This document shows positions 27,234 through 35,741 of a stretch of DNA of 64,000 nucleotides, piece after piece. The stretch spans positions 1,736,001-1,800,000 of the forward strand of contig OZ246966.1 of assembly GCA_965232405.1 (NCBI GenBank), read 5' to 3'. A program made the translations under genes and the position numbers. Source of the DNA: RCIO01 sp965232405 (lineage in GTDB: Bacteria; Pseudomonadota; Alphaproteobacteria; Rhizobiales; Rhizobiaceae). Numbering within the stretch: the stretch's first letter is position 1; each line of letters opens with the position of its first letter. The notes beneath the pieces are model-generated. The model made no database searches. It worked only from the letters and a program-made list of their open reading frames with translations, and was not told the origin of the DNA.

Positions 27234-28931
27234 ATGGCCTCATCAGCAGCACTGAAACAGAAAAATACGGAGTTCGAGCTTGAAGACCAGGCCTATGGCG
27301 ACGACCCGCTGGCGGACCGGGAGACCGATCTCTATCGCGGCGAATATGTCATGTCCTTCGTGGAGAAGTGGGACGAGCTGATCGACTGGACGGCGCGGGC
27401 CGAAAGCGAAGGGCAGTTCTTCATCGACGTGCTGCGCGCACGCGGCAAGGAGACTGTGCTGGACGTGGCCTGCGGAACCGGCTTCCACTCGGTGCGCCTC
27501 AACGAGGCCGGCTTCAACGTGACCTCGGCGGACGGCTCTGCGACCATGCTTGCCAAGGCGTTCGAGAACGGGCAGTCGCGCGGGCTGATCCTGAAGACGG
27601 TGCAGGCCGACTGGCGCTGGCTCAACCGTGATATCCAGGGCAAATATGACGCCATCATCTGCCTGGGAAATTCGTTCACGCATCTGCACACCGAGCAGGA
27701 CCGGCGGCGGGCGCTGGCGGAATTCTATGCCGCGCTGAAGCATGACGGCATCCTGATCCTCGACCAGCGCAACTACGATTCCATCCTCGACCACGGCTTC
27801 TCGTCGAAGCACAAATACTACTATGTCGGCGACAAGGTATCGGCCGAGCCCGAGCATATCGACGGCAGTCTCGTGCGCTTCAAATACAGCTTCCCGGACG
27901 GTTCGGACTACACGCTGAACCTTTGTCCGATCCGCAAGAACTATGTTCGCCGGCTGCTCTCGGAGGCCGGGTTCCAGCGGGTACGCACCTATGGCGACTT
28001 CCAGGAAACCTATGCCGATGACGAGCCGGATTTCTTCATCCACGTCGCAGAGAAGTCGACCATGCATCTGGTCCGCTGGGGCGGCGGCACGCGCGAGGAT
28101 GCCGCGACCGACATCCGCGACATCACCGAGGACTACTATGACGGCGACGACGCCGACACGTTCTACAGCACGGTGTGGGGCGGCGAGGATCTGCACATCG
28201 GCATCTACGAGGACACCAAGGACATCCGGGAGGCGAGCGCCGAAACCGTCGACCGCATGGCCGCGCTTCTGCCCAGCCTCGGGGCGGATTCCAAGGTGCT
28301 CGACATCGGTGCGGGTTATGGCGGCTCGATGCGCCGCATCGTCAAGCAGACCGGTTGCGAGGCAGTCTGCCTCAACATTTCGGAAACCCAGAACGACACC
28401 AACCGCAGCAAAAACCGGCGCGCCAAGCTGGCAGACAAAATCCGTGTCGTGCATGGCGTGTTCGAGGACATCCCGGAGGCGGATTCCAGCTACGATGTCG
28501 TCTGGAGCCAGGACGCGATCCTGCATTCGGACCAGCGCGAGGGCGTACTGGCCGAGGTGTGGCGAGTGCTGAAACCCGGCGGCCACTTCGTGTTCACCGA
28601 TCCGATGCAGGCCGACGATGTCCCGGACGGTGTCCTGCAGCCAGTCTATGACCGGTTGCAGCTCAACAGCCTGGGTTCGTTCCGGTTCTACCGAGAGGCG
28701 GCGCGGGCGCTCGGCTTCGAGGTGCTGGAGCAGCAGGAGATGACCAATCAGTTGCGCACGCATTACAACCGGGTGCGCGAGGACCTGGAGGCAAATTACG
28801 GCAAGTTGCGCGAGAGCGGCGCCTCGTCCGAATATCTCGACAAAATGGTCGTCGGGCTCAAGAACTGGGTCAAGGCAGCGGATGAAGGCCATCTGGCCTG
28901 GGGCATCCAGCTGTTCCGCAAACCGGAATAG
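27234..28931 (+). CDS. fused glycine/sarcosine and dimethylglycine N-methyltransferase (betaine synthesis)
   Basis: A 565-residue protein with two SAM-dependent methyltransferase domains. The first (about 1-270) has VLDVACGTGFHSVRLNEAG (SAM motif near residue 75) and resembles glycine/sarcosine N-methyltransferase. The second (about 290-565) starts ITEDYYDGDDADTFYSTVWGGEDLHIGIY, with SAM motif VLDIGAGYGGSMRRI near residue 356, as in sarcosine/dimethylglycine methyltransferases. Size and domain order equal the fused Actinopolyspora enzyme. Together they would convert glycine to glycine betaine with three SAM, a salt-stress solute. Product SAH would be removed by AhcY (57766-59166). Substrate assignment is by resemblance only. 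Confidence 0.87.
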   Translation: MASSAALKQKNTEFELEDQAYGDDPLADRETDLYRGEYVMSFVEKWDELIDWTARAESEGQFFIDVLRARGKETVLDVACGTGFHSVRLNEAGFNVTSADGSATMLAKAFENGQSRGLILKTVQADWRWLNRDIQGKYDAIICLGNSFTHLHTEQDRRRALAEFYAALKHDGILILDQRNYDSILDHGFSSKHKYYYVGDKVSAEPEHIDGSLVRFKYSFPDGSDYTLNLCPIRKNYVRRLLSEAGFQRVRTYGDFQETYADDEPDFFIHVAEKSTMHLVRWGGGTREDAATDIRDITEDYYDGDDADTFYSTVWGGEDLHIGIYEDTKDIREASAETVDRMAALLPSLGADSKVLDIGAGYGGSMRRIVKQTGCEAVCLNISETQNDTNRSKNRRAKLADKIRVVHGVFEDIPEADSSYDVVWSQDAILHSDQREGVLAEVWRVLKPGGHFVFTDPMQADDVPDGVLQPVYDRLQLNSLGSFRFYREAARALGFEVLEQQEMTNQLRTHYNRVREDLEANYGKLRESGASSEYLDKMVVGLKNWVKAADEGHLAWGIQLFRKPE

Positions 28932-28952
28932 TCCGAACCGATACCGATAGAG

Positions 28953-28980
28953 ATGGCGGCGCGCTTCGGCGTGCCGTCAT
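28953..28980 (+). terminator. long UUCG hairpin after the betaine methyltransferase gene
   Basis: A 12-bp stem (ATGGCGGCGCGC with GCGTGCCGTCAT, two G-T pairs) closes on a TTCG loop, 21 bases past the stop and just before the stop of the convergent nucleotidyltransferase gene. No T-run follows, so it may slow RNA decay or act with Rho rather than terminate alone. Confidence 0.5.
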
Positions 28981-28991
28981 TGCATTCACAA

Positions 28992-29594
28992 CTACCAGGG
29001 GACGACCGATACCTCGCTCCAGTTCCTTTGCGCCCGGCGGCCCTTCTCCTCATGGGTGTCGCGGCTGTCGAGCGCATGGTTCGGGGTGACTCGCAGCGCA
29101 AAAATATCGTCGAGCCCGAAGGGCGCCACAATCTGCATTTGCCCGCTCCGGCTGAGCTTCACGCCAACTGCGTGGGTTCTCGACGCAAAATAGGCCAGCG
29201 ATTCCGCGCTGCTTCGATAGGCGGGGCATTCACGGCCGAAGCGGTCCGGATACCAGAGATGCACCCGCGCCTGATTGCGGATTTCGACCGGCAGGGACGA
29301 GTCCGCAAACGCAATCTCGCCCCTTCTGATGACGGCATCCTCGGCCTCCCATGAGAGGTCGTCGCCATCGAAATAGAACAGGTCGATGTCCTTGATGCCG
29401 AAACCGGCGGGCTTGCCGGTGAGATGGTTCCAGACCGTGTTGTAAATGGCGCCCGAAACGATCAGCCAGTCGGGCAGATCAAGCGTTCGGGCTGTTTCAA
29501 CCGCAGGCCAGACGAGCGGGTCGGCGCGCAGAATTTCCTCCAGCACACCTGCCTGATCGGCAAAGGGAAGCCCGGCATGACGATAGCAGTCCAT
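28992..29594 (-). CDS. nucleotidyltransferase family protein (DUF925)
   Basis: A 200-residue cytosolic protein. The polymerase-beta-like acidic motif reads IKDIDLFYFDGDDLSWEAED near residue 70, preceded by LIVSGAIYNTVWNHLTG. VRVHLWYP-like text and CPAYRSSAESLAYFASRTHAVGV follow, all as in the DUF925 family of predicted nucleotidyltransferases. Substrate unknown. It lies downstream of the pheST operon and the small membrane protein gene, 75 bases apart. Confidence 0.85.
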   Translation of the reverse strand: MDCYRHAGLPFADQAGVLEEILRADPLVWPAVETARTLDLPDWLIVSGAIYNTVWNHLTGKPAGFGIKDIDLFYFDGDDLSWEAEDAVIRRGEIAFADSSLPVEIRNQARVHLWYPDRFGRECPAYRSSAESLAYFASRTHAVGVKLSRSGQMQIVAPFGLDDIFALRVTPNHALDSRDTHEEKGRRAQRNWSEVSVVPW

Positions 29595-29669
29595 GACGCC
29601 ATAGGACGGCGATTCGTTGCCTGCGGCAATACGGCCGTTCAGCGTTGCCGAAACTCCAAGTTCAGCGGT

Positions 29670-30026
29670 TCAGATACCGGACAGAAATGCGATCAGGCCG
29701 GCGCCGGCGCACGACCAGATGATGGTGCGAGAAAGCGGATTGCGGAACTCGTTGCGCGGATGGCGCTCGTAGAGCCAATGCAGCAATCCGTGGACAATAC
29801 AAAATCCGCCGAACAGAACGCCGAATAATGTCTGACCTGCGGTAGCACCCCAGATCAGCAGCGCAAAGAGCGGGACGTGCAGCCACACAAACCACAGCAT
29901 TGCTGTCCGCTCTTCCATCCATTCGAGTAGCGGAAATATCCGCCATTCCCTGCAACGAACGGCATCCATTTCGTGCGTGAAGAACAGACCAAGCGCCAGC
30001 AGAACGGCAGCGAAATGAAGGTCCAC
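29670..30026 (-). CDS. small membrane protein, DUF6713-like
   Basis: A 118-residue protein with four hydrophobic segments. The first contains FFTHEMDAVRCREWRIFPLL, a His-Glu-Asp motif at the membrane face seen in small HXXEE/DUF6713-like proteins; a second His pair occurs in VHGLLHWLYERHP. Function unknown. It starts with GTG two bases after the pheT stop (site GAGGGG inside pheT), so it is cotranslated with pheT. Confidence 0.65.
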   Translation of the reverse strand: MDLHFAAVLLALGLFFTHEMDAVRCREWRIFPLLEWMEERTAMLWFVWLHVPLFALLIWGATAGQTLFGVLFGGFCIVHGLLHWLYERHPRNEFRNPLSRTIIWSCAGAGLIAFLSGI

Positions 30027-30028
30027 CG

Positions 30029-32476
30029 CTAGCCCCTCAGCACCCCGCCCGTCTGCTTGGCGACGTTTTCCACGATCTTCGCGGCCAGCGCCTCGAAATC
30101 CTCGTCGGTCAGCGTCTTCTCGACCGGCTGTATGGCGACTTCGATGGCGAGCGACTTCTTGCCTTCGCCGAGCGATGCGCCCTCGAACACGTCGAAGACC
30201 CGCACGCCGGTGATCAGCTTCTTGTCGGCGCCCGCAGCCGCGCGGATTAGCTTACCGGCCTGGACATCACTATCGACGACAAAGGCGAAGTCGCGCTTCA
30301 CCGCCTGCAGCGGCGAGATGTCGAGGCGCGGCTTGGTGCGCGTCGCCTTGGCCTTCGGCTCGGGGATTGCGTCGATGAAGACCTCGAAGCCGCAAAGCGG
30401 GCCGGAAACGTCGAGCGTAGCAAGCGTCTTCGGGTGGAACTCGCCGAATGTTCCGAGCAGGTTCTTCGGCCCGAGCTTGATCTGCCCCGACCGGCCCGGA
30501 TGATACCAGTCTGGCCCGCCGGACTCGATCTGCAGGTTGGCGACCGGTGCGCCGCAGGCTTCCAGCACCGCCAGCGCATCGGCCTTGGCGTCGAACACGC
30601 CGACTTCAGCGGCATGGCCCGCCCAGTGACGGCCCTGCCCGTCCATGCGCGCCGTGCCGCGTCGCACGCCGGCCGCCACGCGACGCTGGCCTTCAGGTTC
30701 GTCGTTTTCGTAGGTGCCCGATACTTCAAACAGCGCGACGTCGGAAAAGCCGTGATTGGCGTTGCGCTGGGCGGCGGCAATCAGGCCCGGCAGCAGCGAG
30801 GGACGCATATCCGACATGTCGGCCGCAATCGGGTTGGCGAGACGAACGGCATCCGCGCCGCCACCGAACAGCACTGCATGGTCATGCGGGATGAACGACC
30901 ATGTGACGGCCTCCATCATGCCGCGCGTGGCCAGCGCCCGCTTGGCGCTTCGTGTGCGGTTTTGAAGCGTGGTCAGGGTCCGCCCGTTCACCGCATCGTG
31001 GCTCACCATTGGCTGCGGATCGATTGCGTCGACGCCGTGAATGCGCATCACCTCTTCGACAAGGTCGGCCTTGCCTTCGACGTCCGGCCGCCAGGAGGGG
31101 ACGATGAAACGGACCGTGTCGCCATCCTCCTTGTCCTTGCGCACGAAGCCGAGTCGCTTGAGGATCGCCAGGCTTTCCTCGCGGCTGATATCGAGCCCGG
31201 TCAGACGCATCGTCTCGGACAAGGGGAAATCGACTTCACGATAATGATGGCCGGTTTCGCCAACGATCTCGCCCTCGGTGGCGGTTGGATTGCCGAGCAC
31301 GATGACCGGTTCTGTCGGCTCGCCGCCGCAAAGCTCCATAACCAGCCGCGTGCCCAACTCCACGCCCGCACCCATGAATTCGGGATCGACACCACGCTCG
31401 AACCGGTAACGCGCATCGGTGATGATGCCGAGGTCGCGCCCGGTGCGGGCCGTCGTCAGCGGGTCCCAAAGGGCCGATTCGATCAGTACGTCTGTGGTGT
31501 TTTCGTCGCAGCCGGAAAGCTCGCCACCCATGATGCCGGCGATCGATTCAACGCCATTGTCGTCGGCGATCACGCACTGGCCCGGCGAAAGCGTGTATTC
31601 GCGACCGTCGAGCGCCAGCACCATCTCGCCGGGCTTCGCGTCGCGAACCACGAGATTGCCTTTCACCTTGGCCGCGTCGAAGACGTGCAGCGGCCGGCCG
31701 CGGTCGAACGTTACGTAATTGGTGACGTCGACCAGCGCATTGATGGGCCGCAGGCCGATGGCGATCAGCCGCTGCTGCATCCATTTGGGCGACGCGCCGT
31801 TTTTCACGCCGCGTACAAGGCGCATCGCGAAACCGGGGCACATGTCCGGCTCCTCGATGGTCACCTTGACCGGGCATTCGCTTTTTCCGTCGACCGGCTC
31901 GACCGAACCGTCCTTCAGCGTCCCGAGGCCAGCAGCCGCCAGATCGCGGGCGATGCCATAGACGCCTGTTGCGTCGGGCCGGTTCGGCGTCAGTCCGATC
32001 TCGATGACGGGATCGTCGATTTTCGCCCACGCGGCAAAGGGGGTGCCGATCGGCGCATCCTCGGGCAGGTCGATGATGCCGTCATGTTCGTCGGAGATCA
32101 TCAGCTCGCGTTCCGAACACATCATGCCGTGGCTTTCCACGCCGCGGATCTTGCCGACCGACAGCGTGGTGTCGATGCCGGGAACATAGGTTCCGGGTGC
32201 GGCGAAGGCGCCAACCAGACCCGCGCGGGCATTAGGCGCACCGCAAACCACCTGAACCGGATCGCCGGAACCGGTGTCGACGGACAGAACGCGCAGACGA
32301 TCGGCGTCGGGATGCTGTTCCGCCGTCAGCACCTTCGCGATCACGAACGGCTTGAGCGCTGCCTTGTCGTCAACGTGTTCGACCTCGAGGCCGATCATCG
32401 TCAGCTTTTCGACGATTTCGTCGAGGGAAGCCTCGGTCTCGAGATGATCCTTGAGCCAGGAAAGGGTGAATTTCAT
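30029..32476 (-). CDS. pheT: phenylalanine-tRNA ligase beta subunit
   Basis: An 815-residue beta chain of the cytosolic (alpha-beta)2 synthetase. MKFTLSWLKDHLETEASLDEI starts the protein; the tRNA-binding OB domain spans about 40-150, followed by B3/B4 editing, B5, the catalytic-like core and the C-terminal anticodon-binding FDX-ACB domain (about 720-815, starting PLQAVKRDFAFVVD). Its start overlaps the GFA gene stop by one base (TGATG). Length is typical. Confidence 0.98.
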   Translation of the reverse strand: MKFTLSWLKDHLETEASLDEIVEKLTMIGLEVEHVDDKAALKPFVIAKVLTAEQHPDADRLRVLSVDTGSGDPVQVVCGAPNARAGLVGAFAAPGTYVPGIDTTLSVGKIRGVESHGMMCSERELMISDEHDGIIDLPEDAPIGTPFAAWAKIDDPVIEIGLTPNRPDATGVYGIARDLAAAGLGTLKDGSVEPVDGKSECPVKVTIEEPDMCPGFAMRLVRGVKNGASPKWMQQRLIAIGLRPINALVDVTNYVTFDRGRPLHVFDAAKVKGNLVVRDAKPGEMVLALDGREYTLSPGQCVIADDNGVESIAGIMGGELSGCDENTTDVLIESALWDPLTTARTGRDLGIITDARYRFERGVDPEFMGAGVELGTRLVMELCGGEPTEPVIVLGNPTATEGEIVGETGHHYREVDFPLSETMRLTGLDISREESLAILKRLGFVRKDKEDGDTVRFIVPSWRPDVEGKADLVEEVMRIHGVDAIDPQPMVSHDAVNGRTLTTLQNRTRSAKRALATRGMMEAVTWSFIPHDHAVLFGGGADAVRLANPIAADMSDMRPSLLPGLIAAAQRNANHGFSDVALFEVSGTYENDEPEGQRRVAAGVRRGTARMDGQGRHWAGHAAEVGVFDAKADALAVLEACGAPVANLQIESGGPDWYHPGRSGQIKLGPKNLLGTFGEFHPKTLATLDVSGPLCGFEVFIDAIPEPKAKATRTKPRLDISPLQAVKRDFAFVVDSDVQAGKLIRAAAGADKKLITGVRVFDVFEGASLGEGKKSLAIEVAIQPVEKTLTDEDFEALAAKIVENVAKQTGGVLRG

Positions 32477-32895
32477 CAGTTCGTTCCGTCCGGTCTTGGC
32501 ACGCTTGATCCGACATGGCGCGGTAGCGCGTCAGGCATGTGCAGGTAGGGCAATTGTTCGCGCACATAGGCGTGCAGCGTCGGCTTGAATTCCTCGGGTG
32601 CGTCCATTGCGCCGAGCATGATCCAGACCTCGTCGGCCAGACGCTCATCGAGATAGGCAATCGGTGCTCCGCAGGTTGCGCAGAAGGTGCGCGTCACCTG
32701 CCCGTTGGAGTACCCCTTCGGCTCGCTACCGGAAAAGACAATCGTGTCGGCGCGGAAGCCGGCAAATGCGGCTACCGGCGCGCCTGAAGCATGGCGGCAG
32801 TCGGCGCAGTGGCAGTAGCTGACATGGTGCGGCTCGGTTGACGCCTCAAAGCGCACAGCGCCGCAGCGGCAACCGCCGGTATGCGGCAAGGTCAT
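32476..32895 (-). CDS. GFA family zinc-binding protein inside the pheST operon
   Basis: A 139-residue GFA-fold protein: HTGGCRCGAVRFEA, SYCHCADCRHASGAP and RTFCATCGAPIAYLDE hold the seven or so zinc-binding Cys. YLDERLADEVWIMLGAMDAPEEFKP is the typical second half. Its ATG overlaps the pheS stop (ATGA) and its stop overlaps the pheT start (TGATG), so all three are translationally coupled. It is not known to be part of the synthetase. The tight fit suggests a kept insertion rather than a recent one. Confidence 0.88.
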   Translation of the reverse strand: MTLPHTGGCRCGAVRFEASTEPHHVSYCHCADCRHASGAPVAAFAGFRADTIVFSGSEPKGYSNGQVTRTFCATCGAPIAYLDERLADEVWIMLGAMDAPEEFKPTLHAYVREQLPYLHMPDALPRHVGSSVPRPDGTN

Positions 32896-33989
32896 GCGCT
32901 CAAGCCCCCGAAAAGCGTCGGCATGTCGAGCGGGCGGAAGCCGTAATGCGACAGCCAGCGCACATCCGCGTCGAAGAAGGCGCGCAGGTCCGGCATGCCG
33001 TATTTCAGCATGGCGATGCGGTCGATGCCCATGCCCCAGGCGAAACCCTGATATTCATCGGGGTCGAGGCCGGACATGCGCAGCACGTTGGGGTGAACCA
33101 TGCCGCAGCCGAGGATCTCCATCCAGTCGTCTCCCTGGCCGAACAGAACCTCGCCCGGCCGCGAACGGTCGCACTGAATGTCCACCTCGAGCGACGGCTC
33201 GGTGAAGGGGAAGAATGACGGCCGAAACCGCATGTTGAGCGAAGGCACCTCGAAGAAGGCCTTACAGAACTCGGTGAGCACCCACTTCATGTTGGCGACG
33301 TTGGCTGATCTGTCGATCACCAGCCCTTCGAGCTGGTGGAACATCGGCGAATGGGTCGCGTCGAAGTCGCAGCGATAGGTCTTGCCGGGAATGACGATGC
33401 GGATTGGCGGCTTCTGCGCCTCCATCGTGCGTATCTGAACCGGCGAGGTGTGCGTGCGCAGGAGCCGCGCCTCGTCGCGCTCACCCTTTTTCAGGAAGAA
33501 CGTGTCGTGCATCTCGCGGGCCGGATGGCCTTCGGGGAAGTTCAGAGCCGTGAAGTTGTAGTAGTCGGTCTCGATATCCGGCCCCTCGGCAATCTCGAAG
33601 CCGAGGTCGCCGAAAATCGCGGCAATTTCGTCCATCACCTGGGTGATCGGGTGGATGCGGCCGCGCTCGGCCGGCGTCTGGCGCACCGGCAAGGTGACGT
33701 CCAGCGTCTCCTTCGCCAGCCTTTCGTCGATTGCGGCGTCGCGCAGCTCGGCGCGGCGCGCGCTCAGTGCCTCGCCGATGCGCGCCTTGAGACCGTTGAT
33801 CGCCGGACCGAAACTCTGGCGCTCTTCCGGGGTCATGGAACCGAGCGTTTTCAGCCGCTCCGACACGGAACCCTTCTTGCCGAGAGCGGAGACGCGTACG
33901 GCCTCGATCGCCTGCTCGTCGCCGGCAGCGGCAATTTCGGCCAGCAGCGTTTCCTCGAGCGATTTCAGGTCAGTCATCAATTCGGTCAC
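32892..33989 (-). CDS. pheS: phenylalanine-tRNA ligase alpha subunit
   Basis: A 365-residue class II catalytic chain. N-terminal coiled coil, about 1-95; motif 2 with TYRCDFDATHSPMFHQLEG near residue 205; motif 3 GFAWGMGIDRIAMLKYG near residue 325; FEIAEGPDIETDYYNFTALNFPEGHPAR is the amino-acid pocket side. The GTG at 33989 is chosen for its GAGG about 10 bases upstream; an ATG at 33977 is a close second choice. A terminator separates it from rplT. Confidence 0.97.
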   Translation of the reverse strand: MTELMTDLKSLEETLLAEIAAAGDEQAIEAVRVSALGKKGSVSERLKTLGSMTPEERQSFGPAINGLKARIGEALSARRAELRDAAIDERLAKETLDVTLPVRQTPAERGRIHPITQVMDEIAAIFGDLGFEIAEGPDIETDYYNFTALNFPEGHPAREMHDTFFLKKGERDEARLLRTHTSPVQIRTMEAQKPPIRIVIPGKTYRCDFDATHSPMFHQLEGLVIDRSANVANMKWVLTEFCKAFFEVPSLNMRFRPSFFPFTEPSLEVDIQCDRSRPGEVLFGQGDDWMEILGCGMVHPNVLRMSGLDPDEYQGFAWGMGIDRIAMLKYGMPDLRAFFDADVRWLSHYGFRPLDMPTLFGGLSA

Positions 33990-34035
33990 GGTCTTCTTGC
34001 CTCAGGTTGGGCCGATCGCCGGCCCGTTAACAAGC

Positions 34036-34068
34036 AAAAACCCGCGCCAGCCCAGCCGGCGCGGGTTT
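34036..34068 (-). terminator. terminator after rplT
   Basis: On the minus strand AAACCCGCGCC pairs with GGCGCGGGTTT (11 bp, loop of 9), running into a T-run. It ends the infC-rpmI-rplT transcript; pheS starts 46 bases further on. Confidence 0.85.
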
Positions 34069-34108
34069 CCCAAATCAGATTTTCGAATGCTTGGGAAGCG
34101 CGGCGGCC

Positions 34109-34510
34109 TTAGGCGACTGCGCTCTCAAAAGCGTTCGGCGTGGTGTCTTTCAGATAGGCGAGCGCCTTCTTGGCCTGCTCCACCACGGCTGCAAAAGCCT
34201 GCGGCTCGTGGATCGCCATATCCGAAAGCACCTTGCGATCGATCTCGATGCCGGCCTTGTTGAGGCCGTCGATCAGGCGGCCATAGGTCAGGCCGTGCTC
34301 GCGCGCCGCCGCGTTGATGCGCTGGATCCACAAGGCGCGGAAGTTGCGCTTGCGGACCTTGCGGTCGCGATAGGCGTACTGCATCGACTTTTCGACCGCC
34401 TGCTTGGCGGTGCGGATGGTGTTCTTGCGGCGGCCATAGAAACCCTTGGCCTGACCCAGAACCTTCTTGTGCTTGGCGTGGGCGGTAACGCCTCTTTTTA
34501 CGCGTGCCAT
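34109..34510 (-). CDS. rplT: 50S ribosomal protein L20
   Basis: A 133-residue basic protein that binds 23S rRNA and starts large-subunit assembly. MARVKRGVTAHAKHKKVLGQAKGFYGRRKN is the usual start, RNFRALWIQRINAAARE the central helix. The C-terminal 15 residues (TPNAFESAVA) make it longer than the 118-residue enterobacterial protein, as is usual in rhizobia. It follows rpmI by 38 bases. Confidence 0.98.
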   Translation of the reverse strand: MARVKRGVTAHAKHKKVLGQAKGFYGRRKNTIRTAKQAVEKSMQYAYRDRKVRKRNFRALWIQRINAAAREHGLTYGRLIDGLNKAGIEIDRKVLSDMAIHEPQAFAAVVEQAKKALAYLKDTTPNAFESAVA

Positions 34511-34548
34511 GTCATGATCTCCTTAAACGCTTGGTCCGGGCTGCTGGC

Positions 34549-34758
34549 TCAGAGGCCGCCGCCGTTCGGCATGTAGTTCTTGACGACCTTGCGGGCGTCC
34601 GGTTCTGCCAGAACCATCATGCCCCGCGCGTCGCGGATGAACTTGTTGCTGCGCTTGATCATGCCGTGGCGCTTGCCCATGGCCGCTACCTTGACCTTGC
34701 CGGTCGCGGTGATCTTGAAACGCTTCTTGGCAGACGATTTCGTCTTCATCTTGGGCAT
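34549..34758 (-). CDS. rpmI: 50S ribosomal protein L35
   Basis: A 69-residue basic protein of the large subunit, MPKMKTKSSAKKRFKITATG to NYMPNGGGL. The start at 34758 is set by the universal MPKMKT; the open frame continues upstream without a good site. Lies between infC and rplT as in most bacteria. Confidence 0.97.
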   Translation of the reverse strand: MPKMKTKSSAKKRFKITATGKVKVAAMGKRHGMIKRSNKFIRDARGMMVLAEPDARKVVKNYMPNGGGL

Positions 34759-34890
34759 TTTGCTGTCTCCGTTCATGGCGCTCACGCCTGCCCGCATGGC
34801 GGGCGGCTCCGCGAGGGCGCCGGATTGCCGGCGGCGGTCGGTCGACCGCTACTCGCTTCGCTCGAGGCTTTTGTGAGCTTTAAGCATTGA

Positions 34891-34922
34891 GAACCGCCAC
34901 GGCATGCCCTGCCGGGCGGTTC
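34891..34922 (-). promoter_or_regulatory. hairpin in the infC-rpmI spacer
   Basis: GAACCGCC (34891-34898) pairs with GGCGGTTC (34915-34922) around a self-complementary GGCATGCC core. It lies in the 240-base spacer between infC and rpmI, about 130 bases ahead of rpmI, where other bacteria hold L20-binding autoregulatory leaders. No match to a known L20 leader was made out. Confidence 0.35.
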
Positions 34923-34998
34923 GGAACGCGGCCTTATACAGATGCGCGAAAAAAAGCGCAACCGGCCGAAATCGGGAATCTTGGCTGTGCGTTAGGCC

Positions 34999-35535
34999 TT
35001 ATTTCGGCGCCAGCACCATCATCATCTGGCGGCCTTCGAGCTTGGGCTCGGCCTCCACCTTGGCGATGGGTTCGACTTCCTCGCGAACGCGGTTGAGAAG
35101 CTGCATGCCGAGTTCCAGATGGGCCATCTCGCGGCCACGGAAGCGCAGCGTCAGCTTGACCTTGTCGCCCTCGTCGAAGAAGCGGCGCACCGCCTTCATC
35201 TTCACCTCGTAATCGTGGGTGTCGATGTTGGGACGCATCTTGATCTCTTTGATCTCGATGATCTTCTGCTTCTTGCGGGCCTCGGCGGCCTTCTTCTGTC
35301 CCTGGTATTTCATCTTGCCGAGATCGGTGATCTTGCACACCGGAGGCTGCGCGTTTGGCGAAATCTCGACCAGATCGAGACCGGCTTCGTCGGCGGCGCT
35401 CAGCGCGGCGTTGATGTCAACGACGCCCAGATTGTTGCCTTCCTCGTCGATGAGCTGGACCTGGGGGACGCGGATGTCGAGATTGGCGCGGGGTCCTTCC
35501 TTGACCGGCGCGGCGGCTTTGAATGGTCTGCGAAT
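34999..35535 (-). CDS. infC: translation initiation factor IF-3 (rare ATT start)
   Basis: A 178-residue factor that keeps 30S and 50S apart and checks the start codon. Mature text begins RRPFKAAAPVKEGPRANLDIRVPQVQLID, and the N-domain, KKQKIIEIKEIKMRPNI linker and C-domain are complete. There is no ATG, GTG or TTG near the family start: the codon before RRPFKA is ATT (35533-35535), with AAGGAG 9 bases upstream (35545-35550). This matches the AUU start of E. coli infC, by which IF-3 limits its own synthesis. It heads the rpmI-rplT operon. Confidence 0.96.
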   Translation of the reverse strand: MRRPFKAAAPVKEGPRANLDIRVPQVQLIDEEGNNLGVVDINAALSAADEAGLDLVEISPNAQPPVCKITDLGKMKYQGQKKAAEARKKQKIIEIKEIKMRPNIDTHDYEVKMKAVRRFFDEGDKVKLTLRFRGREMAHLELGMQLLNRVREEVEPIAKVEAEPKLEGRQMMMVLAPK

Positions 35536-35741
35536 GGTCGTTGTCTCCTTGTGCAGTTGACCCTGAATCGCTGATGGCACCGCAATTGACAGGTGCGAGG
35601 CGCGCAATGTGGTCGCGCAGCCGGCCAAGTCAATAGCACAGTTTGTCCGCAGAATCATTATTTCCGGCGAAATTGCAGCCCGGACACGGGCCTTCACCCG
35701 AAATGCCGGACATGCGATAGGCAGTCGCAAAGGAGCATGGC

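Noticed and set aside
30434..32548. A 704-codon plus-strand open frame antisense to pheT
   Set aside because: Shadow frame of pheT; no recognisable domain.
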